This document shows, one piece after another, positions 8,460 to 18,916 of a DNA stretch of 64,000 bases. The stretch is from an uncultured Endozoicomonas sp. (GTDB lineage: Bacteria; Pseudomonadota; Gammaproteobacteria; Pseudomonadales; Endozoicomonadaceae). The stretch's first letter is position 1; the number at the start of each line of letters is the position of its first letter. The notes beneath the pieces are model-generated. The model worked only from the letters and a program-made list of their open reading frames with translations. It did no database searches and was not told the origin of the DNA. The stretch is taken from the NCBI RefSeq assembly GCF_947495845.1, contig NZ_CANMAO010000002.1, positions 233,367 to 297,366 on the forward strand, written 5' to 3'. The translations under genes and the position numbers were made by a program.

Positions 8460-10850
8460 TCAAGCATCCGCTGGCAAGGACTCATCATTAACGCCATCAA
8501 TTACATTGATTCGCATCCCGACACGCTTGGCCAGGCCGGCAAAATCGGGAAATGATGTAGCAACGTTAGCGCAATCACGAATTTCGATGTCGCCACCGGA
8601 TCGCAACGCCGCCACGGCAAATGACATGGCAATTCGGTGATCACCATGACTGTCTATGATACCACTTCCGAAAACCGATTGGGTATTATTGCCAGCACCC
8701 TTGATCACCATACCGTCCGGCAATGGTTGAGCATCGACACCCAGCGCTATCAGACCATCAGCCATCGCCTGAATTCGATCACTCTCTTTCACTCTAAGCT
8801 CTTTTGCGCCGGTTAATGTGGTCTGGCCATCCGCGCAGGCCGCGGCAACAAAGAGCACAGGAAATTCATCAATCGCAATAGGCACCAATCGTTTTGGAAT
8901 CTCGATTCCTTGCAAAGGCGCATGCCGCACAACAATATCGGCCACCGGCTCACCACCTACGATGGTTTCATTTTCAAGGGTAATATCCGCACCCATTAGC
9001 TGCAATATCTCCACCACACCAGAGCGCGTCGGATTCATACCCACATGGGAAATACGAATACCAGAGCCTTTGGCAATGGATGCCGCCACCATAAAAAACG
9101 CAGCGGAAGATACATCGCCTGGTACATCAATGCGAGTTCCGGTCAGCTTACCACCGCCCGTAATCGTTACCTGACTGCCATTATCTCCAGCTACATCAAC
9201 AGAGTAACCAAAACCACTCAGCATACGGTTGGTATGATCACGAACAATCCCCGGTGCCACCGTCACCGTATCGCCATCCGCATACATGCCCGCAAGCAAT
9301 AGGCAGGACTGTACCTGAGCCGATGCCATTGGCAGATGATATTCAATACCCTTTAATGACAATCCGCCACGAATTTTCAGCGGCGGGCGCCCACCTTCGG
9401 AAGTTTCAATCTCTGCCCCCATTTCCGTGAGAGGATCAACCACTCGATTCATAGGACGACCAGACAACGACTCATCCCCGGTCAACACGGAATCAAAAGA
9501 CTGAGCAGACATCAAGCCCGCCATCAAGCGCATAGCGGTTCCGGCATTACCAAGATACAGAGGCCCTTTTGGCGCCTTCAGCCCGTGCATGCCAACACCC
9601 TGAATCGTCACACGCCCCTGATGAGGACCATCAATTTGAACCCCCATATCGCGAAACGCTTTCAAGGTTGCCAATGCATCCTCGCCTTCGAGAAACCCTT
9701 CAATAACCGTTTCACCCTCACCTAATGCACCCAACATAATAGAGCGGTGAGAAATGGATTTATCACCGGGTACGCGAAACTCGCCAGATAATGCACCACC
9801 GGCATGAGCAATAAATGTTTGCATGCTTTCTTCTGGAGTATTAGTGCTCATAACATCTACCACCTTATTCGCTGTTGCCAGCCTGTCATTATCAATTTCA
9901 TGTCTATCATGGGCAGAAACATCCGCACCCGCTTTTTCCACGCGGCGTTGCCGGGATTCAAGCAACGTTCCAAAATGTCGCCTTGCCAAACGAGCCCTGC
10001 CAAATATATTCAGCAAGGCTTGGCTATCCTTTGCCACAATTGCATTTCGAAGCGCATCCAACCCCTCGGCAAACTCATCCAGCGCTTCCAGCACCGCATG
10101 GGAATTCCCTAACGCAACATCGTGCCACATCACCGGATCACTGCCCGCAATTCGTGTAAAGTCTCGAAAACCACCGGCCGCGAAGCGGAATATCTCATAG
10201 TTGTCCGGATTCCCTGCCATCGTATCTACCAGAGAAAACGCCAGAAAATGAGGCAAGTGACTGGTCTTGGCCAACACGTCGTCGTGATGATCAATGTCCA
10301 TTTGAGACACCACAGCCCCTACCGCTTCCCACAGAGTACTGACGATATTCAACGCTTCAGGGTCGGTATTCGGCAGTGGCAAAAGAATCACATCATGAGC
10401 CACAAACAGCTCTGCACGAGCTGCACCCACGCCACTTTGTTCAGAACCCGCAATGGGGTGTCCAGGCACCAGGTTAGCAGGCACCTCACCAAACACAGCG
10501 TTGGCCGCCTCAATCAATGCTCGCTTACTGGAACCCACGTCAGTGAGTACTTTTTTACTTAAATCAAACACCGACAGCGCTTGAAAAATCGGCTTCATTG
10601 CCAACATAGGCACCGATAAAACAATCACATCCGCCTTATGCACCGCATCAGCAAGGGACTGACAACCTTCATCGATAATGTTGAGCTGCAACGCCTGGCT
10701 AAGTGCATCTGCTTTCTGATCATATCCATAAATACGATAACCGGCGTTTGCCGACTTCAGCGCCGCTGCAAATGAACCACCAATCAGACCCAGCCCGATG
10801 ACCAGAATATTCTGCTGAAAAGCGTCTTCAGAATTAGCCTTTTGCACCAT
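8460..10850 (-). CDS. tyrA-aroA: Bifunctional prephenate dehydrogenase / EPSP synthase (TyrA-AroA fusion)
   Basis: Two shikimate/tyrosine pathway enzymes in one 796-residue chain. Residues about 1-300 are an NAD(P)-binding prephenate dehydrogenase (Rossmann motif VIGLGLIGGS, then DVGSSK, PGHPIAGSEQSG and a DHHDDVLAKTSHLPH block). After a linker, about residue 340 to the end is 5-enolpyruvylshikimate-3-phosphate synthase (PGDKSISHRS, GNAGTAMR, RPMNRV, RVKESDRI). The same fusion is known in Pseudomonas. SISHRS is the form seen in class II-type EPSP synthases; the class is an inference. The ATG at 10850 has AGGA 7 bases upstream, so an upstream in-frame start inside hisC is not needed. It begins 8 bp after the hisC stop codon. 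Confidence 0.95.
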   Translation of the reverse strand: MVQKANSEDAFQQNILVIGLGLIGGSFAAALKSANAGYRIYGYDQKADALSQALQLNIIDEGCQSLADAVHKADVIVLSVPMLAMKPIFQALSVFDLSKKVLTDVGSSKRALIEAANAVFGEVPANLVPGHPIAGSEQSGVGAARAELFVAHDVILLPLPNTDPEALNIVSTLWEAVGAVVSQMDIDHHDDVLAKTSHLPHFLAFSLVDTMAGNPDNYEIFRFAAGGFRDFTRIAGSDPVMWHDVALGNSHAVLEALDEFAEGLDALRNAIVAKDSQALLNIFGRARLARRHFGTLLESRQRRVEKAGADVSAHDRHEIDNDRLATANKVVDVMSTNTPEESMQTFIAHAGGALSGEFRVPGDKSISHRSIMLGALGEGETVIEGFLEGEDALATLKAFRDMGVQIDGPHQGRVTIQGVGMHGLKAPKGPLYLGNAGTAMRLMAGLMSAQSFDSVLTGDESLSGRPMNRVVDPLTEMGAEIETSEGGRPPLKIRGGLSLKGIEYHLPMASAQVQSCLLLAGMYADGDTVTVAPGIVRDHTNRMLSGFGYSVDVAGDNGSQVTITGGGKLTGTRIDVPGDVSSAAFFMVAASIAKGSGIRISHVGMNPTRSGVVEILQLMGADITLENETIVGGEPVADIVVRHAPLQGIEIPKRLVPIAIDEFPVLFVAAACADGQTTLTGAKELRVKESDRIQAMADGLIALGVDAQPLPDGMVIKGAGNNTQSVFGSGIIDSHGDHRIAMSFAVAALRSGGDIEIRDCANVATSFPDFAGLAKRVGMRINVIDGVNDESLPADA

Positions 10851-10858
10851 TAACAATC

Positions 10859-11971
10859 CTACTTCTGACCAAGAATTTGCGACAGCGCCGCCAGACATCG
10901 ACGATTTTCTTCTGGCAAACCAATGCTTACGCGAAGATGTTGAGGCAAACCATAGTTGCCCACGGGCCTGACAATCACACCATGAGATAATAAGGCCTGA
11001 TAGATTGGCATCGCCTCTTGAGCCAGATTTACTGTTATAAAGTTACCCGAGGAAGGAATCCAATCCAGCCCAAGCTCAGCAAACCCTCTTTCCAACTGCA
11101 CCATACCCTGCTGATTCAGGGTAATCGATTCAGTAAGATAGTCATCATCACTCAGTGCTGCCACAGCACCAAATTGTGCGGGAAGATTCAGGTTAAAAGG
11201 CTGGCGCAGGCGGTTCAAAATATCCGCAACCTCAGGATTGGATATCGCGTAACCCACCCGGGCACCAGCAAGGCCATAGGCTTTGGAGAAAGTACGAGTA
11301 ACTACCAGATTGGGGTAACGACCCAGAAGCTCTACACCATCCGGAAGCTCACCCCCGGCGGCATATTCGAAATACGCTTCATCAAGAACCACAATCACAT
11401 TTTCAGGCACTTTCTCCAGAAAACCTTCCAGGTCTTGCTGACTAAAAGCAGTACCCGTTGGGTTATTGGGGTTGGCTAGAAAGACAAGACGCGTATTGTC
11501 TTTAATGGCAGAGGCCATTGCATCAAGGTCATGACCATAATTCACCGAAGGAACAACAATCGCCTCAGCGCCAGTAGCCTTTACCGCAAGGGGATAAACG
11601 ACAAAGGCGTATTCAGAGAAAACCGCTGACGCTTCCGGATCAAGAAACGCTTCAGCAAGCAACACCAACACATCATTGGAACCGTTGCCTAGTGTCAGCT
11701 GTTCAGGATTTACACCCAGTTTTTTGGACAGTGCATCTTTCAGCAAAAACCCACCGCCATCCGGATATCTCGCCAGCTCGGACAACGACTCAACCATGGC
11801 CTTCACGGCGACAGGCGATGGCCCTAATGGATTTTCATTACTGGCCAACTTAACAATGTCTTCTACCTTAAGCCCCTGCTCTCTGGCCAACTCATCAATA
11901 GGTTTACCAGGTTGATAGGGACTCATGCCTCTGACTCCGGCAACTGCCAGGTGCAAAAAATCACAGGCCAT
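10859..11971 (-). CDS. hisC: Histidinol-phosphate aminotransferase (HisC, HisC2-like)
   Basis: PLP aminotransferase of fold type I, 370 residues. It interconverts imidazole-acetol phosphate and histidinol phosphate in histidine synthesis; members in this gene context can also act on aromatic keto acids. Landmarks: MSPYQPGKPIDELARE, KLASNENPLGPSP, NPNNPTGTAF, DEAYFEYA and the PLP-lysine motif TFSKAYGLAGARVGYA. The start MACDFLHLAVAGV aligns with the Pseudomonas protein. Its place between pheA and tyrA-aroA suggests a paralogue serving aromatic amino acid metabolism (P. aeruginosa has hisC2 here); this is inference. Confidence 0.95.
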   Translation of the reverse strand: MACDFLHLAVAGVRGMSPYQPGKPIDELAREQGLKVEDIVKLASNENPLGPSPVAVKAMVESLSELARYPDGGGFLLKDALSKKLGVNPEQLTLGNGSNDVLVLLAEAFLDPEASAVFSEYAFVVYPLAVKATGAEAIVVPSVNYGHDLDAMASAIKDNTRLVFLANPNNPTGTAFSQQDLEGFLEKVPENVIVVLDEAYFEYAAGGELPDGVELLGRYPNLVVTRTFSKAYGLAGARVGYAISNPEVADILNRLRQPFNLNLPAQFGAVAALSDDDYLTESITLNQQGMVQLERGFAELGLDWIPSSGNFITVNLAQEAMPIYQALLSHGVIVRPVGNYGLPQHLRVSIGLPEENRRCLAALSQILGQK

Positions 11972-12062
11972 AATCTACTCCAATGCAATAGGCGCTGCCT
12001 GCACTGGATAACTTTCACAGTACAGTCAGGCAAAAAATATTATCGTTATTGTCAAAAGCGTT

Positions 12063-13157
12063 TTAGAGAACGCCTTTTGGATAAGAGCCAAGCACTCTTA
12101 AATCATTCGCCCGCTCTGCCAAACGTTCTAACACCTTTTTTACCACGGGGTCATCTTTATGGCCTTCAAAATCCACAAAGAACACATAATTCCAAACCCC
12201 GGAACGGGATGGACGAGTCTCAACCCTGGTCAGATCAAGACTGTGAACATGGAACGGCTCAAGAATCGCATGCAGTGCACCGGGCTGGTTACGCATACTG
12301 ATCACCATGGACGTTTTATCATCGCCACTGGCTGGCACATCATCATTACCAATAATAAGGAAGCGCGTTGAGTTATCTGGCTGATCTTCAATCTTGTCCG
12401 CGATTTTTTCCAACCCATACATATCCGCTGCCATATCACCAGCAATGGCGGCAGAATTCCACTCACCTTTGATGCGTCTGGCCGCTTCAGCATTTGAGCT
12501 AACAGCAACACGTTCAGCCATTGGCCAATGAGAATCCAGCCACTTACGACACTGAGCCAGAGACTGAGCATGGGAGTAAATTCGGGTGATATGATCACGA
12601 CGGGTATTTTCAGACACCAGCATATGTTGGTGAATACGCAGCACCACTTCCCCACAAATTTTCAGGGAAGAATCCATAAAGCTGTCCAGAGTATGACTGA
12701 CAACCCCTTCGGTGGAGTTTTCAACCGGCACTACACCATAATTAACGGCGCCAGCAGCTACTTCACGGAAAACATCATCAATAGACGCCATGGGAACCGA
12801 AACCGCAGAATGACCAAAATGCTTCAGAGCCGCCTGCTGAGTAAAAGTACCTTCCGGCCCGAGAAATGCCACCTTAATAGGCTCTTCCAATGCCAGACAG
12901 GCCGACATAATTTCACGAAACAGCCGAGCCATCTCTTCATCGTTCAGAGGCCCGACATTTTTCTCCATAATTTTACGGAGAACCTTGGCTTCCCGCTCAG
13001 GACGATAAAAAACAGCATCCGGGTCTGCCGCCGTTTTCACTCTGGCCACTTCTTGAGCACAACGAGCCCGATCACTGATCAAATCGAGAATTTTCTGATC
13101 CAGCTGGTCAATTTGAATCCTTAGATGACCTAGATCGTCTTTTTTATCATTCGCCAT
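12063..13157 (-). CDS. pheA: Chorismate mutase / prephenate dehydratase (P-protein)
   Basis: Bifunctional enzyme taking chorismate through prephenate to phenylpyruvate. The 364-residue protein has an AroQ-type chorismate mutase (about residues 8-95: LRIQIDQLDQKILDLISDRA), the prephenate dehydratase domain (about 100-280: GPEGTFTQQAALKHFG, NSTEGVVSHTLDSF, DNSTRFLIIG) and a C-terminal ACT domain with the phenylalanine-binding GALHAIL and an ETRPSR version of the ESRP motif, so feedback inhibition by phenylalanine is expected. Its ATG overlaps the serC stop by one base (TAATG), implying translational coupling. The stop lies in an inverted repeat (about 12052-12081) that could be a weak terminator. 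Confidence 0.96.
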   Translation of the reverse strand: MANDKKDDLGHLRIQIDQLDQKILDLISDRARCAQEVARVKTAADPDAVFYRPEREAKVLRKIMEKNVGPLNDEEMARLFREIMSACLALEEPIKVAFLGPEGTFTQQAALKHFGHSAVSVPMASIDDVFREVAAGAVNYGVVPVENSTEGVVSHTLDSFMDSSLKICGEVVLRIHQHMLVSENTRRDHITRIYSHAQSLAQCRKWLDSHWPMAERVAVSSNAEAARRIKGEWNSAAIAGDMAADMYGLEKIADKIEDQPDNSTRFLIIGNDDVPASGDDKTSMVISMRNQPGALHAILEPFHVHSLDLTRVETRPSRSGVWNYVFFVDFEGHKDDPVVKKVLERLAERANDLRVLGSYPKGVL

Positions 13158-14275
13158 TATCCATACCGCCGTTCAAATTCTTTCATAAATTCTATAAGAG
13201 CATCCACATGTTGCTCCGGCACTGCATTATAGATACTGGCGCGCATTCCGCCCACTGCCTTGTGGCCTTTCAGATAACGGAACCCTTCTTGTTCAGACTC
13301 AGCAAGGAAGGTTGCATCCAGCTCCGGTTTCACCAGCGTGAAAGGCACATTCATCCTGGAACGCCATACAGGGTCAACAGGGTTTTGATAAAATCCGGAA
13401 TCATCAATCTGACCGTAGAGTTTTTTCGCCTTTCGACCGTTGATTTCTGCCATAGTCTCAAGCCCACCCGATACCTTCAGCCATTTGAACACCAGGCCCG
13501 CTAAGTACCAGGCAAAGGTTGGAGGTGTGTTGTACATAGACTCTTTGGATGCTTGAAGCCGGTAATCAAAAATAGCCGGGCATTGTGGTGACACCCGCTC
13601 CATCAAATCTTCCCGGACGATCACCAGAGTCAAACCAGCGGGGCCGATGTTTTTCTGGGCGCCGGCATAGATCAAACCAAATTTACTGACATCCAAAGGC
13701 CTAGAAAGAATATTGGACGACATATCCGCTACCAGCGGCACATCACCTGCATCCGGAATAAAAGGAAACTCAAGACCACCAATGGTTTCGTTGGTGGTGT
13801 AGTGCAAATAGGCCGCATCCCCATTGGATTGCCACTGAGATTGCTGAGGCATGGACGTAAACCCACCCGCACTGCCATCCGCAACCACATTGACATTGAG
13901 ATACTTACTGCCTTCCTGAATAGCAGAATCTGCCCAGTGACCACTGTTTACGTAATCCGCAGAGGAATGACTGCCTTTCAAGTTCATGGGAATCGCAGCA
14001 AATTGACCTCGAGCTCCACCCTGAAGAAACAGAACCTTATAATTATTCGGAATTTTCATCAGATCGCGAAGGTCTTGCTCAGCTTCGTAAGCAACCCTCA
14101 CAAATTCTTTACCACGATGACTGACTTCCATGACCGACGCACCGAGATCCTGCCAGTTCATCAGTTCATCCCGCGCCTGCTGCAATACCTCAAAAGGAAT
14201 GGCCGCAGGGCCAGCTGAAAAATTAAACACCCTATTTTCTAATTGGGCCAGCACATCATTCGCACTTGGTTTCAC
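13157..14275 (-). CDS. serC: Phosphoserine aminotransferase
   Basis: Converts 3-phosphohydroxypyruvate to phosphoserine (serine synthesis) and acts in the pyridoxine pathway. Landmarks are VFNFSAGPAAIP, EVSHRGKEF, the LFLQGGARGQFA phosphate-binding region and the PLP-lysine motif YAGAQKNIGPAGLT. The C-terminal MRASIYNA is typical. Two GTG codons lie close together at 14281 and 14275. GGAGG is 8 bases before the second and only 2 before the first, so 14275 is chosen. Either way the N-terminus is about 17 residues longer than E. coli SerC before VFNFSAGP. It lies between gyrA and pheA as in Pseudomonas. Confidence 0.95.
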   Translation of the reverse strand: MKPSANDVLAQLENRVFNFSAGPAAIPFEVLQQARDELMNWQDLGASVMEVSHRGKEFVRVAYEAEQDLRDLMKIPNNYKVLFLQGGARGQFAAIPMNLKGSHSSADYVNSGHWADSAIQEGSKYLNVNVVADGSAGGFTSMPQQSQWQSNGDAAYLHYTTNETIGGLEFPFIPDAGDVPLVADMSSNILSRPLDVSKFGLIYAGAQKNIGPAGLTLVIVREDLMERVSPQCPAIFDYRLQASKESMYNTPPTFAWYLAGLVFKWLKVSGGLETMAEINGRKAKKLYGQIDDSGFYQNPVDPVWRSRMNVPFTLVKPELDATFLAESEQEGFRYLKGHKAVGGMRASIYNAVPEQHVDALIEFMKEFERRYG

Positions 14276-14352
14276 CGACACTCCCTCCCACTAAAGGCAG
14301 CTTTTTCAACTATGACTTTCGACTATAAACCTTCGATTCCGGATCTCTGCAC

Positions 14353-14379
14353 ATAAAAACGCCAGCAAATGCTGGCGTC
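14353..14379 (-). terminator. Rho-independent terminator of gyrA
   Basis: On the minus strand ACGCCAGC - 4 nt loop - GCTGGCGT is followed by TTTT, about 12 bp after the gyrA stop codon. Confidence 0.85.
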
Positions 14380-14390
14380 AATACAATTGA

Positions 14391-17036
14391 TCAGGACTCG
14401 CTCGCCCCTTCATCTTCACTGGCAATGGGCGCTTGATCATCAGCACTGGCACCGACCTCAGTCCCCTCTTCCGGTGATTCAACGTCCTCACCCAAATCAG
14501 CCACCGTTTCCGGCTCATCCACCCGGGCAACACCCACCAGCTTTTCACCCTCGGAGACGCGAATCAGGGTAACGCCCTGAGTATTCCGGCTAAGAGTAGA
14601 GACTTCACTGACACGGGTTCTCACCAGAGTGCCCTGATCAGAAATCAACATAATTTCTTCAGCGGGCAACACCTGAACAGCGCCGACAATTTCGCCGTTA
14701 CGTTCAGTGCACTGCATGGAGATAACGCCCTGACCACCACGGTTTGTCAAACGGAACTCATCCACATTGGTACGCTTACCGTAACCTTTGGCGCTGGCCG
14801 TTAGAATTTGCGCGTCATCTTCCGGAATAATCAGGGAGATAATGCGCTGACCTTCTGGCAGTTTCATACCACGAACACCACGAGCGGTTCGGCCCATAGC
14901 TCGAACATCGGTCTCTTCAAAGCGAACCGCCTTACCGCCGTTGGACAACAGCATCACCTGTTTGTCACCGGAGGTAATTTCAGCGCCAACGAGTGTATCG
15001 CCTTCATCAAGCCCCAGGGCAATCAAACCAGAAGACCGCGGACGCTTAAACAATTCCAGCGGTGTCTTCTTCACGGTACCGTTCATGGTGGCCATAAATA
15101 CGAAGTAGCCTTCAGTAAACTCTTCTACCGGCAGCATCGCTGTGATTTTCTCGCCCTCTTCCAGAGGAAGAATATTCACCACCGGACGACCACGGGAGGT
15201 TCTTCCCGCCTGTGGAATCTGATAAACCTTCAACCAATACACTTTACCCTTACTGGAGAAGCAAAGGATCTGGGTATGGGTGTTGGCCACCAGCATGTGT
15301 TCAACGTAATCTTCTTCTTTAACCGACGCAGCAGACTTACCACGACCACCACGGCGCTGAGCCTGATAAGTATCCAATGAGGTGGTCTTGGCATAACCGC
15401 CATGAGAAACGGTGACCACCATGTCTTCTACATCGATCAGGTCTTCAACCGTCAAGTCACGACGGGAGCTGGTAATTTCGGTTCTGCGCTCATCACCAAA
15501 CTCTTCACGTACTTTCTCAAGCTCTTCCTGAATCACTTCTTTTAACCGTTGTGGATTACACAGAATCAACATCAGTTCAGCGATTTTTTCCAGCAGTTCA
15601 CGGTATTCAGAAAGCAGCTTTTCATGCTCAAGCCCGGTCAATCTATGCAGGCGCATTTCAAGAATCGCTTGAGCCTGAACCGGAGACAAATAGTACAGAC
15701 CATCTCTCAGGCCAAACTCTTCTGGCAACTCGTCCGGACGACAGGCGTCAGCACCGGCACGCTCCGCCATTTCCATCATATGACCTGGATTCCAACCCTG
15801 GGCAATCAGCTTTTCTTTTGCTTCTGCTGGGGTTGGAGAATCCTTGATCAGCTGAATAACCGGATCAATACTGGACAGCGCAACCGCCAGACCTTCCAGA
15901 ATATGACCACGTTCACGGGCTTTACGAAGCTCGAACACGGTACGACGGGTGACGACTTCACGGCGATGACGAATAAAGGCCGCCAGAATGTCTTTCAGGT
16001 TCATCAACTTTGGCTGGCCATCCTGCAGGGCCACCATATTGATACCGAACACGGTTTCCATCTGGGTCTGAGCATAAAGGTTGTTCAGAACCACTTCGGC
16101 GTTTTCACCGCGCTTGAGCTCAATAACCACCCGAAGACCGTCTTTATCCGATTCATCGCGAAGTTCGGAGATACCCTCAATCTTGCGTTCTTTCACCAAC
16201 TCGGCAATCTTTTCGATCAGGCGAGCTTTGTTTACCTGATAGGGAATCTCGTTAACAATGATGGTGCTTTTATTCTTCTTTTCATCATGTTCAATATCCG
16301 CTTTTGAGCGAATATAGATACGACCACGACCGGTACGATAAGCCTGCAGAATACCCGCACGACCATTGATCATGGCAGCCGTTGGAAAGTCTGGCCCTGG
16401 AATGTACTCCATCAGATCGTCAACGGTCAGAGAGTCATCCGCCAGTAATGCCAGGCAGCCAGACACCACTTCCGTCAGGTTGTGAGGCGGAATATTGGTG
16501 GCCATACCCACGGCAATACCGGCGGAACCGTTCACCAACAGGTTTGGAACCCGGGTGGGCATTACCGCAGGAATTTGTTCGGTGCCGTCGTAGTTCGGCA
16601 CATAATCCACGGTTTCTTTTTCAAGATCCGCCAACAACTGGTGAGCCATCTTGTCCATGCGGATTTCGGTATAACGCATGGCCGCTGCGGAGTCACCGTC
16701 AATGGAACCAAAGTTACCCTGACCATCCACCAGCATATAACGAAGCGAGAATGGCTGCGCCATTCGAACAATCGTGTCGTAAACAGCAGAGTCACCATGA
16801 GGGTGATATTTACCGATTACATCACCGACCACACGAGCCGATTTTTTGTAAGGCTTATTCCAGTCGTTACCCAGTTCGCTCATGGCAAACAGCACACGTC
16901 GATGCACTGGTTTGAGCCCGTCGCGCACGTCCGGCAGGGCACGACCCACGATGACGCTCATGGCATAGTCCAGATAGGACTGCTTGAGCTCATCTTCAAT
17001 ATTTACCGGGAGAATCTCTTTAGCAATGTCAGTCAT
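14391..17036 (-). CDS. gyrA: DNA gyrase subunit A
   Basis: Breakage-reunion subunit of DNA gyrase, which introduces negative supercoils with GyrB. The ATG at 17036 gives [20 protein letters not shown], 881 residues. An upstream in-frame TTG is not supported. With this start Ser83 and Asp87 of the quinolone region (HGDSAVYD) and the catalytic Tyr122 (AAMRYTE) fall at exactly the E. coli numbers, and both resistance positions are wild type. The C-terminal domain contains the GyrA box QRRGGRG needed for DNA wrapping and ends in a long acidic tail. The promoter must lie in the 390 bp shared with the divergent ubiG. Confidence 0.98.
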   Translation of the reverse strand: MTDIAKEILPVNIEDELKQSYLDYAMSVIVGRALPDVRDGLKPVHRRVLFAMSELGNDWNKPYKKSARVVGDVIGKYHPHGDSAVYDTIVRMAQPFSLRYMLVDGQGNFGSIDGDSAAAMRYTEIRMDKMAHQLLADLEKETVDYVPNYDGTEQIPAVMPTRVPNLLVNGSAGIAVGMATNIPPHNLTEVVSGCLALLADDSLTVDDLMEYIPGPDFPTAAMINGRAGILQAYRTGRGRIYIRSKADIEHDEKKNKSTIIVNEIPYQVNKARLIEKIAELVKERKIEGISELRDESDKDGLRVVIELKRGENAEVVLNNLYAQTQMETVFGINMVALQDGQPKLMNLKDILAAFIRHRREVVTRRTVFELRKARERGHILEGLAVALSSIDPVIQLIKDSPTPAEAKEKLIAQGWNPGHMMEMAERAGADACRPDELPEEFGLRDGLYYLSPVQAQAILEMRLHRLTGLEHEKLLSEYRELLEKIAELMLILCNPQRLKEVIQEELEKVREEFGDERRTEITSSRRDLTVEDLIDVEDMVVTVSHGGYAKTTSLDTYQAQRRGGRGKSAASVKEEDYVEHMLVANTHTQILCFSSKGKVYWLKVYQIPQAGRTSRGRPVVNILPLEEGEKITAMLPVEEFTEGYFVFMATMNGTVKKTPLELFKRPRSSGLIALGLDEGDTLVGAEITSGDKQVMLLSNGGKAVRFEETDVRAMGRTARGVRGMKLPEGQRIISLIIPEDDAQILTASAKGYGKRTNVDEFRLTNRGGQGVISMQCTERNGEIVGAVQVLPAEEIMLISDQGTLVRTRVSEVSTLSRNTQGVTLIRVSEGEKLVGVARVDEPETVADLGEDVESPEEGTEVGASADDQAPIASEDEGASES

Positions 17037-17353
17037 GGAAACCCAGTCATCCTTTTGCTTTAGGCCAACAGATTGCAATCAGCATCCATTCCGGTTCTGT
17101 AGACCCGGATACCGATAAGGAACGGCCTCTTAATTCATCAGGTAGAACACCAGAGGAAGAAGAGGGCTCTCAGTAAGGCATCACCATTCAGGGGGGCACC
17201 CTTGTAGCAAAGCATTGCGGCTAAGCATATTGTGGTACCCCATCATCAAAAGAGTAAGAATACCACAGTCTATCCCCTGATCGCGAGTGATCTGGAGGAT
17301 AAATGCACGTCTCGAAGACCGTCGATTTTTTTACCCGCAAAATCAGCCCACGC

Positions 17354-17384
17354 TTGCGGTGATACACAGTTTTACAGGTATAAT
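17354..17384 (+). promoter_or_regulatory. Candidate sigma-70 promoter for ubiG operon
   Basis: A perfect TATAAT at 17379-17384 lies 45 bp before the ubiG start. The best -35 match is TTGCGG at 17354-17359, with a longer than ideal 19 bp spacer. The rest of the gyrA-ubiG interval (17037-17353) shows no gene. Confidence 0.45.
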
Positions 17385-17428
17385 CCCCGAATATACAACC
17401 CCTCTTCTCCTCGATGGAACGGATCAAA

Positions 17429-18211
17429 ATGCCCGATATGCGCTCCGCACAAAATGTAGACCCCGGAGAAATTGCCAAGTTCGAAGAATTGGCCAGTCGC
17501 TGGTGGGATCCTGACAGCGAGTTCAAACCACTGCACGCCATCAACCCACTGCGTCTTAACTATATTGACGAGCGGGTTGGTCTTGCAGGTAAAAAAGTGG
17601 TTGATATTGGTTGTGGTGGCGGCATTCTGAGTGAGTCCATGGCGCGTCGTGGCGCCGATGTTACCGGCGTCGATATGGGTGAAGCACCGTTATCCGTTGC
17701 CCGACTTCACGCTCTGGAAAGCGGTGTTGATGTGAATTATCGCCAGATTACAGCCGAAGAACTCGCCGAAGAAATGCCGGGCGAATTTGATGTGGTTACC
17801 TGTTTGGAAATGCTGGAACACGTTCCAGACCCGGCTTCGGTGATTAAAGCCTGCTGCAAACTCCTGAAGCCCGGTGGACAGGTCTTTTTCGCGACGCTTA
17901 ATCGGAACCCAAAATCCTTCCTGTTCGCCATTGTCGGAGCAGAATACATTTTAAAAATGCTACCGAAAGGCACTCACGAACACAGCAAGTTCATCAAGCC
18001 CAGCGAACTGTGCAGCGATATGCGCAAAGTTGACCTTAATGTCCATGACATGACCGGCATGACGTACAATCCTCTGACCGGTGTTTACCGGCTTAATCCC
18101 AGGGATGTCTCAGTCAACTATCTGATTCATGGCTCAAAAAGCACAGAGCAATCACAGAAGCAGTCACAGAATCAGTCACAGAATCAGTCACAGAATAAAA
18201 ACGAGCCCTGA
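17429..18211 (+). CDS. ubiG: Ubiquinone biosynthesis O-methyltransferase UbiG
   Basis: SAM-dependent methyltransferase that performs both O-methylations of ubiquinone synthesis. The AdoMet motif I is [13 protein letters not shown], followed by [13 protein letters not shown] and the MLEHVPDP motif; [14 protein letters not shown] near the N-terminus is diagnostic. GGA-rich sequence stands just before the ATG at 17429, whereas the ATG at 17414 follows a pyrimidine run, so the later start is preferred (260 residues). The last about 20 residues are a low-complexity QSQN tail coded by 12-bp tandem repeats, absent from the usual UbiG. First gene of a ubiG-mupP-yciK operon; mupP starts 2 bp after its stop. 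Confidence 0.95.
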   Translation: MPDMRSAQNVDPGEIAKFEELASRWWDPDSEFKPLHAINPLRLNYIDERVGLAGKKVVDIGCGGGILSESMARRGADVTGVDMGEAPLSVARLHALESGVDVNYRQITAEELAEEMPGEFDVVTCLEMLEHVPDPASVIKACCKLLKPGGQVFFATLNRNPKSFLFAIVGAEYILKMLPKGTHEHSKFIKPSELCSDMRKVDLNVHDMTGMTYNPLTGVYRLNPRDVSVNYLIHGSKSTEQSQKQSQNQSQNQSQNKNEP

Positions 18212-18213
18212 CT

Positions 18214-18906
18214 ATGAGCGCCATTGAAGGCATTTTTTTCGATTTGGATGGCACCTTTCTGGACACCGCTGATGATTTTATCATTATCGTGAATCGCCTG
18301 CTGGATGAACATAACTACCCACCCATGGATGAGCAACTGATTCGTCAGCATGTGTCTGCAGGCTCGCGGGCATTGATGAAGCTGGCCTTTAAATTACCCC
18401 ATGGGGACGAACTGGAAGCCAAGCGGGAACACTTTCTGCGTTACTACGATCAGCTCATTCAAAACGACAGCCGCCATACATCTGCAAGCCCTTATCCTGG
18501 TATCGTGCCATTAGTAAGCGCCATAGAAGACAGAAATCTGGCCTGGGGTATCGTCACCAACAAACCAAAGGCTTATGCACATTCCCTGATGGCGCAGGCT
18601 GGCTTAAGGGATCGATGCCATGCCTTTGTTTGCCCTGAAGATGTCAGCACCCCCAAACCAGATCCTGAGTCATTGTTACTGGCTTGCCAACAAGCGGGTT
18701 GCTCACCGGAAAAGAGTGTCTACATTGGCGACCATGACAGAGACATCATCGCCGGAAAGAAAGCAGGGATGATTACGATTGCAGCTCACTATGGTTACAT
18801 CCTACCGGATGAAAACCCATTCGACTGGCAAGCCGACGTCAACATTGCCAATGCTGGAGAGCTGGAACTCTGGCTTGACCGAATAAACTGGGAAGTCCCC
18901 GCCTGA
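18214..18906 (+). CDS. mupP: HAD phosphatase, MupP-like (N-acetylmuramate 6-phosphate phosphatase)
   Basis: HAD-superfamily hydrolase of 230 residues with motif I FFDLDGTFLDT, motif II GIVTNK, motif III lysine in STPKPDPE and motif IV YIGDHDRDIIAGKKAG. It would first be taken for phosphoglycolate phosphatase (Gph). However, the gene following ubiG and preceding yciK in Pseudomonas is MupP, which dephosphorylates MurNAc-6-phosphate in the cell-wall recycling route that bypasses de novo UDP-MurNAc synthesis. The assignment therefore rests on synteny; a gph role is the alternative. Starts 2 bp after ubiG. Confidence 0.8.
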   Translation: MSAIEGIFFDLDGTFLDTADDFIIIVNRLLDEHNYPPMDEQLIRQHVSAGSRALMKLAFKLPHGDELEAKREHFLRYYDQLIQNDSRHTSASPYPGIVPLVSAIEDRNLAWGIVTNKPKAYAHSLMAQAGLRDRCHAFVCPEDVSTPKPDPESLLLACQQAGCSPEKSVYIGDHDRDIIAGKKAGMITIAAHYGYILPDENPFDWQADVNIANAGELELWLDRINWEVPA

Positions 18907-18916
18907 GGAATAGAAT

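Noticed and set aside
16380..17063. Quinolone-resistance substitutions in gyrA
   Set aside because: Ser83 and Asp87 are both the wild-type residues.
17221..17544. 107-codon minus-strand frame between gyrA and ubiG
   Set aside because: Overlaps the start of ubiG and its candidate promoter; no protein-like features.
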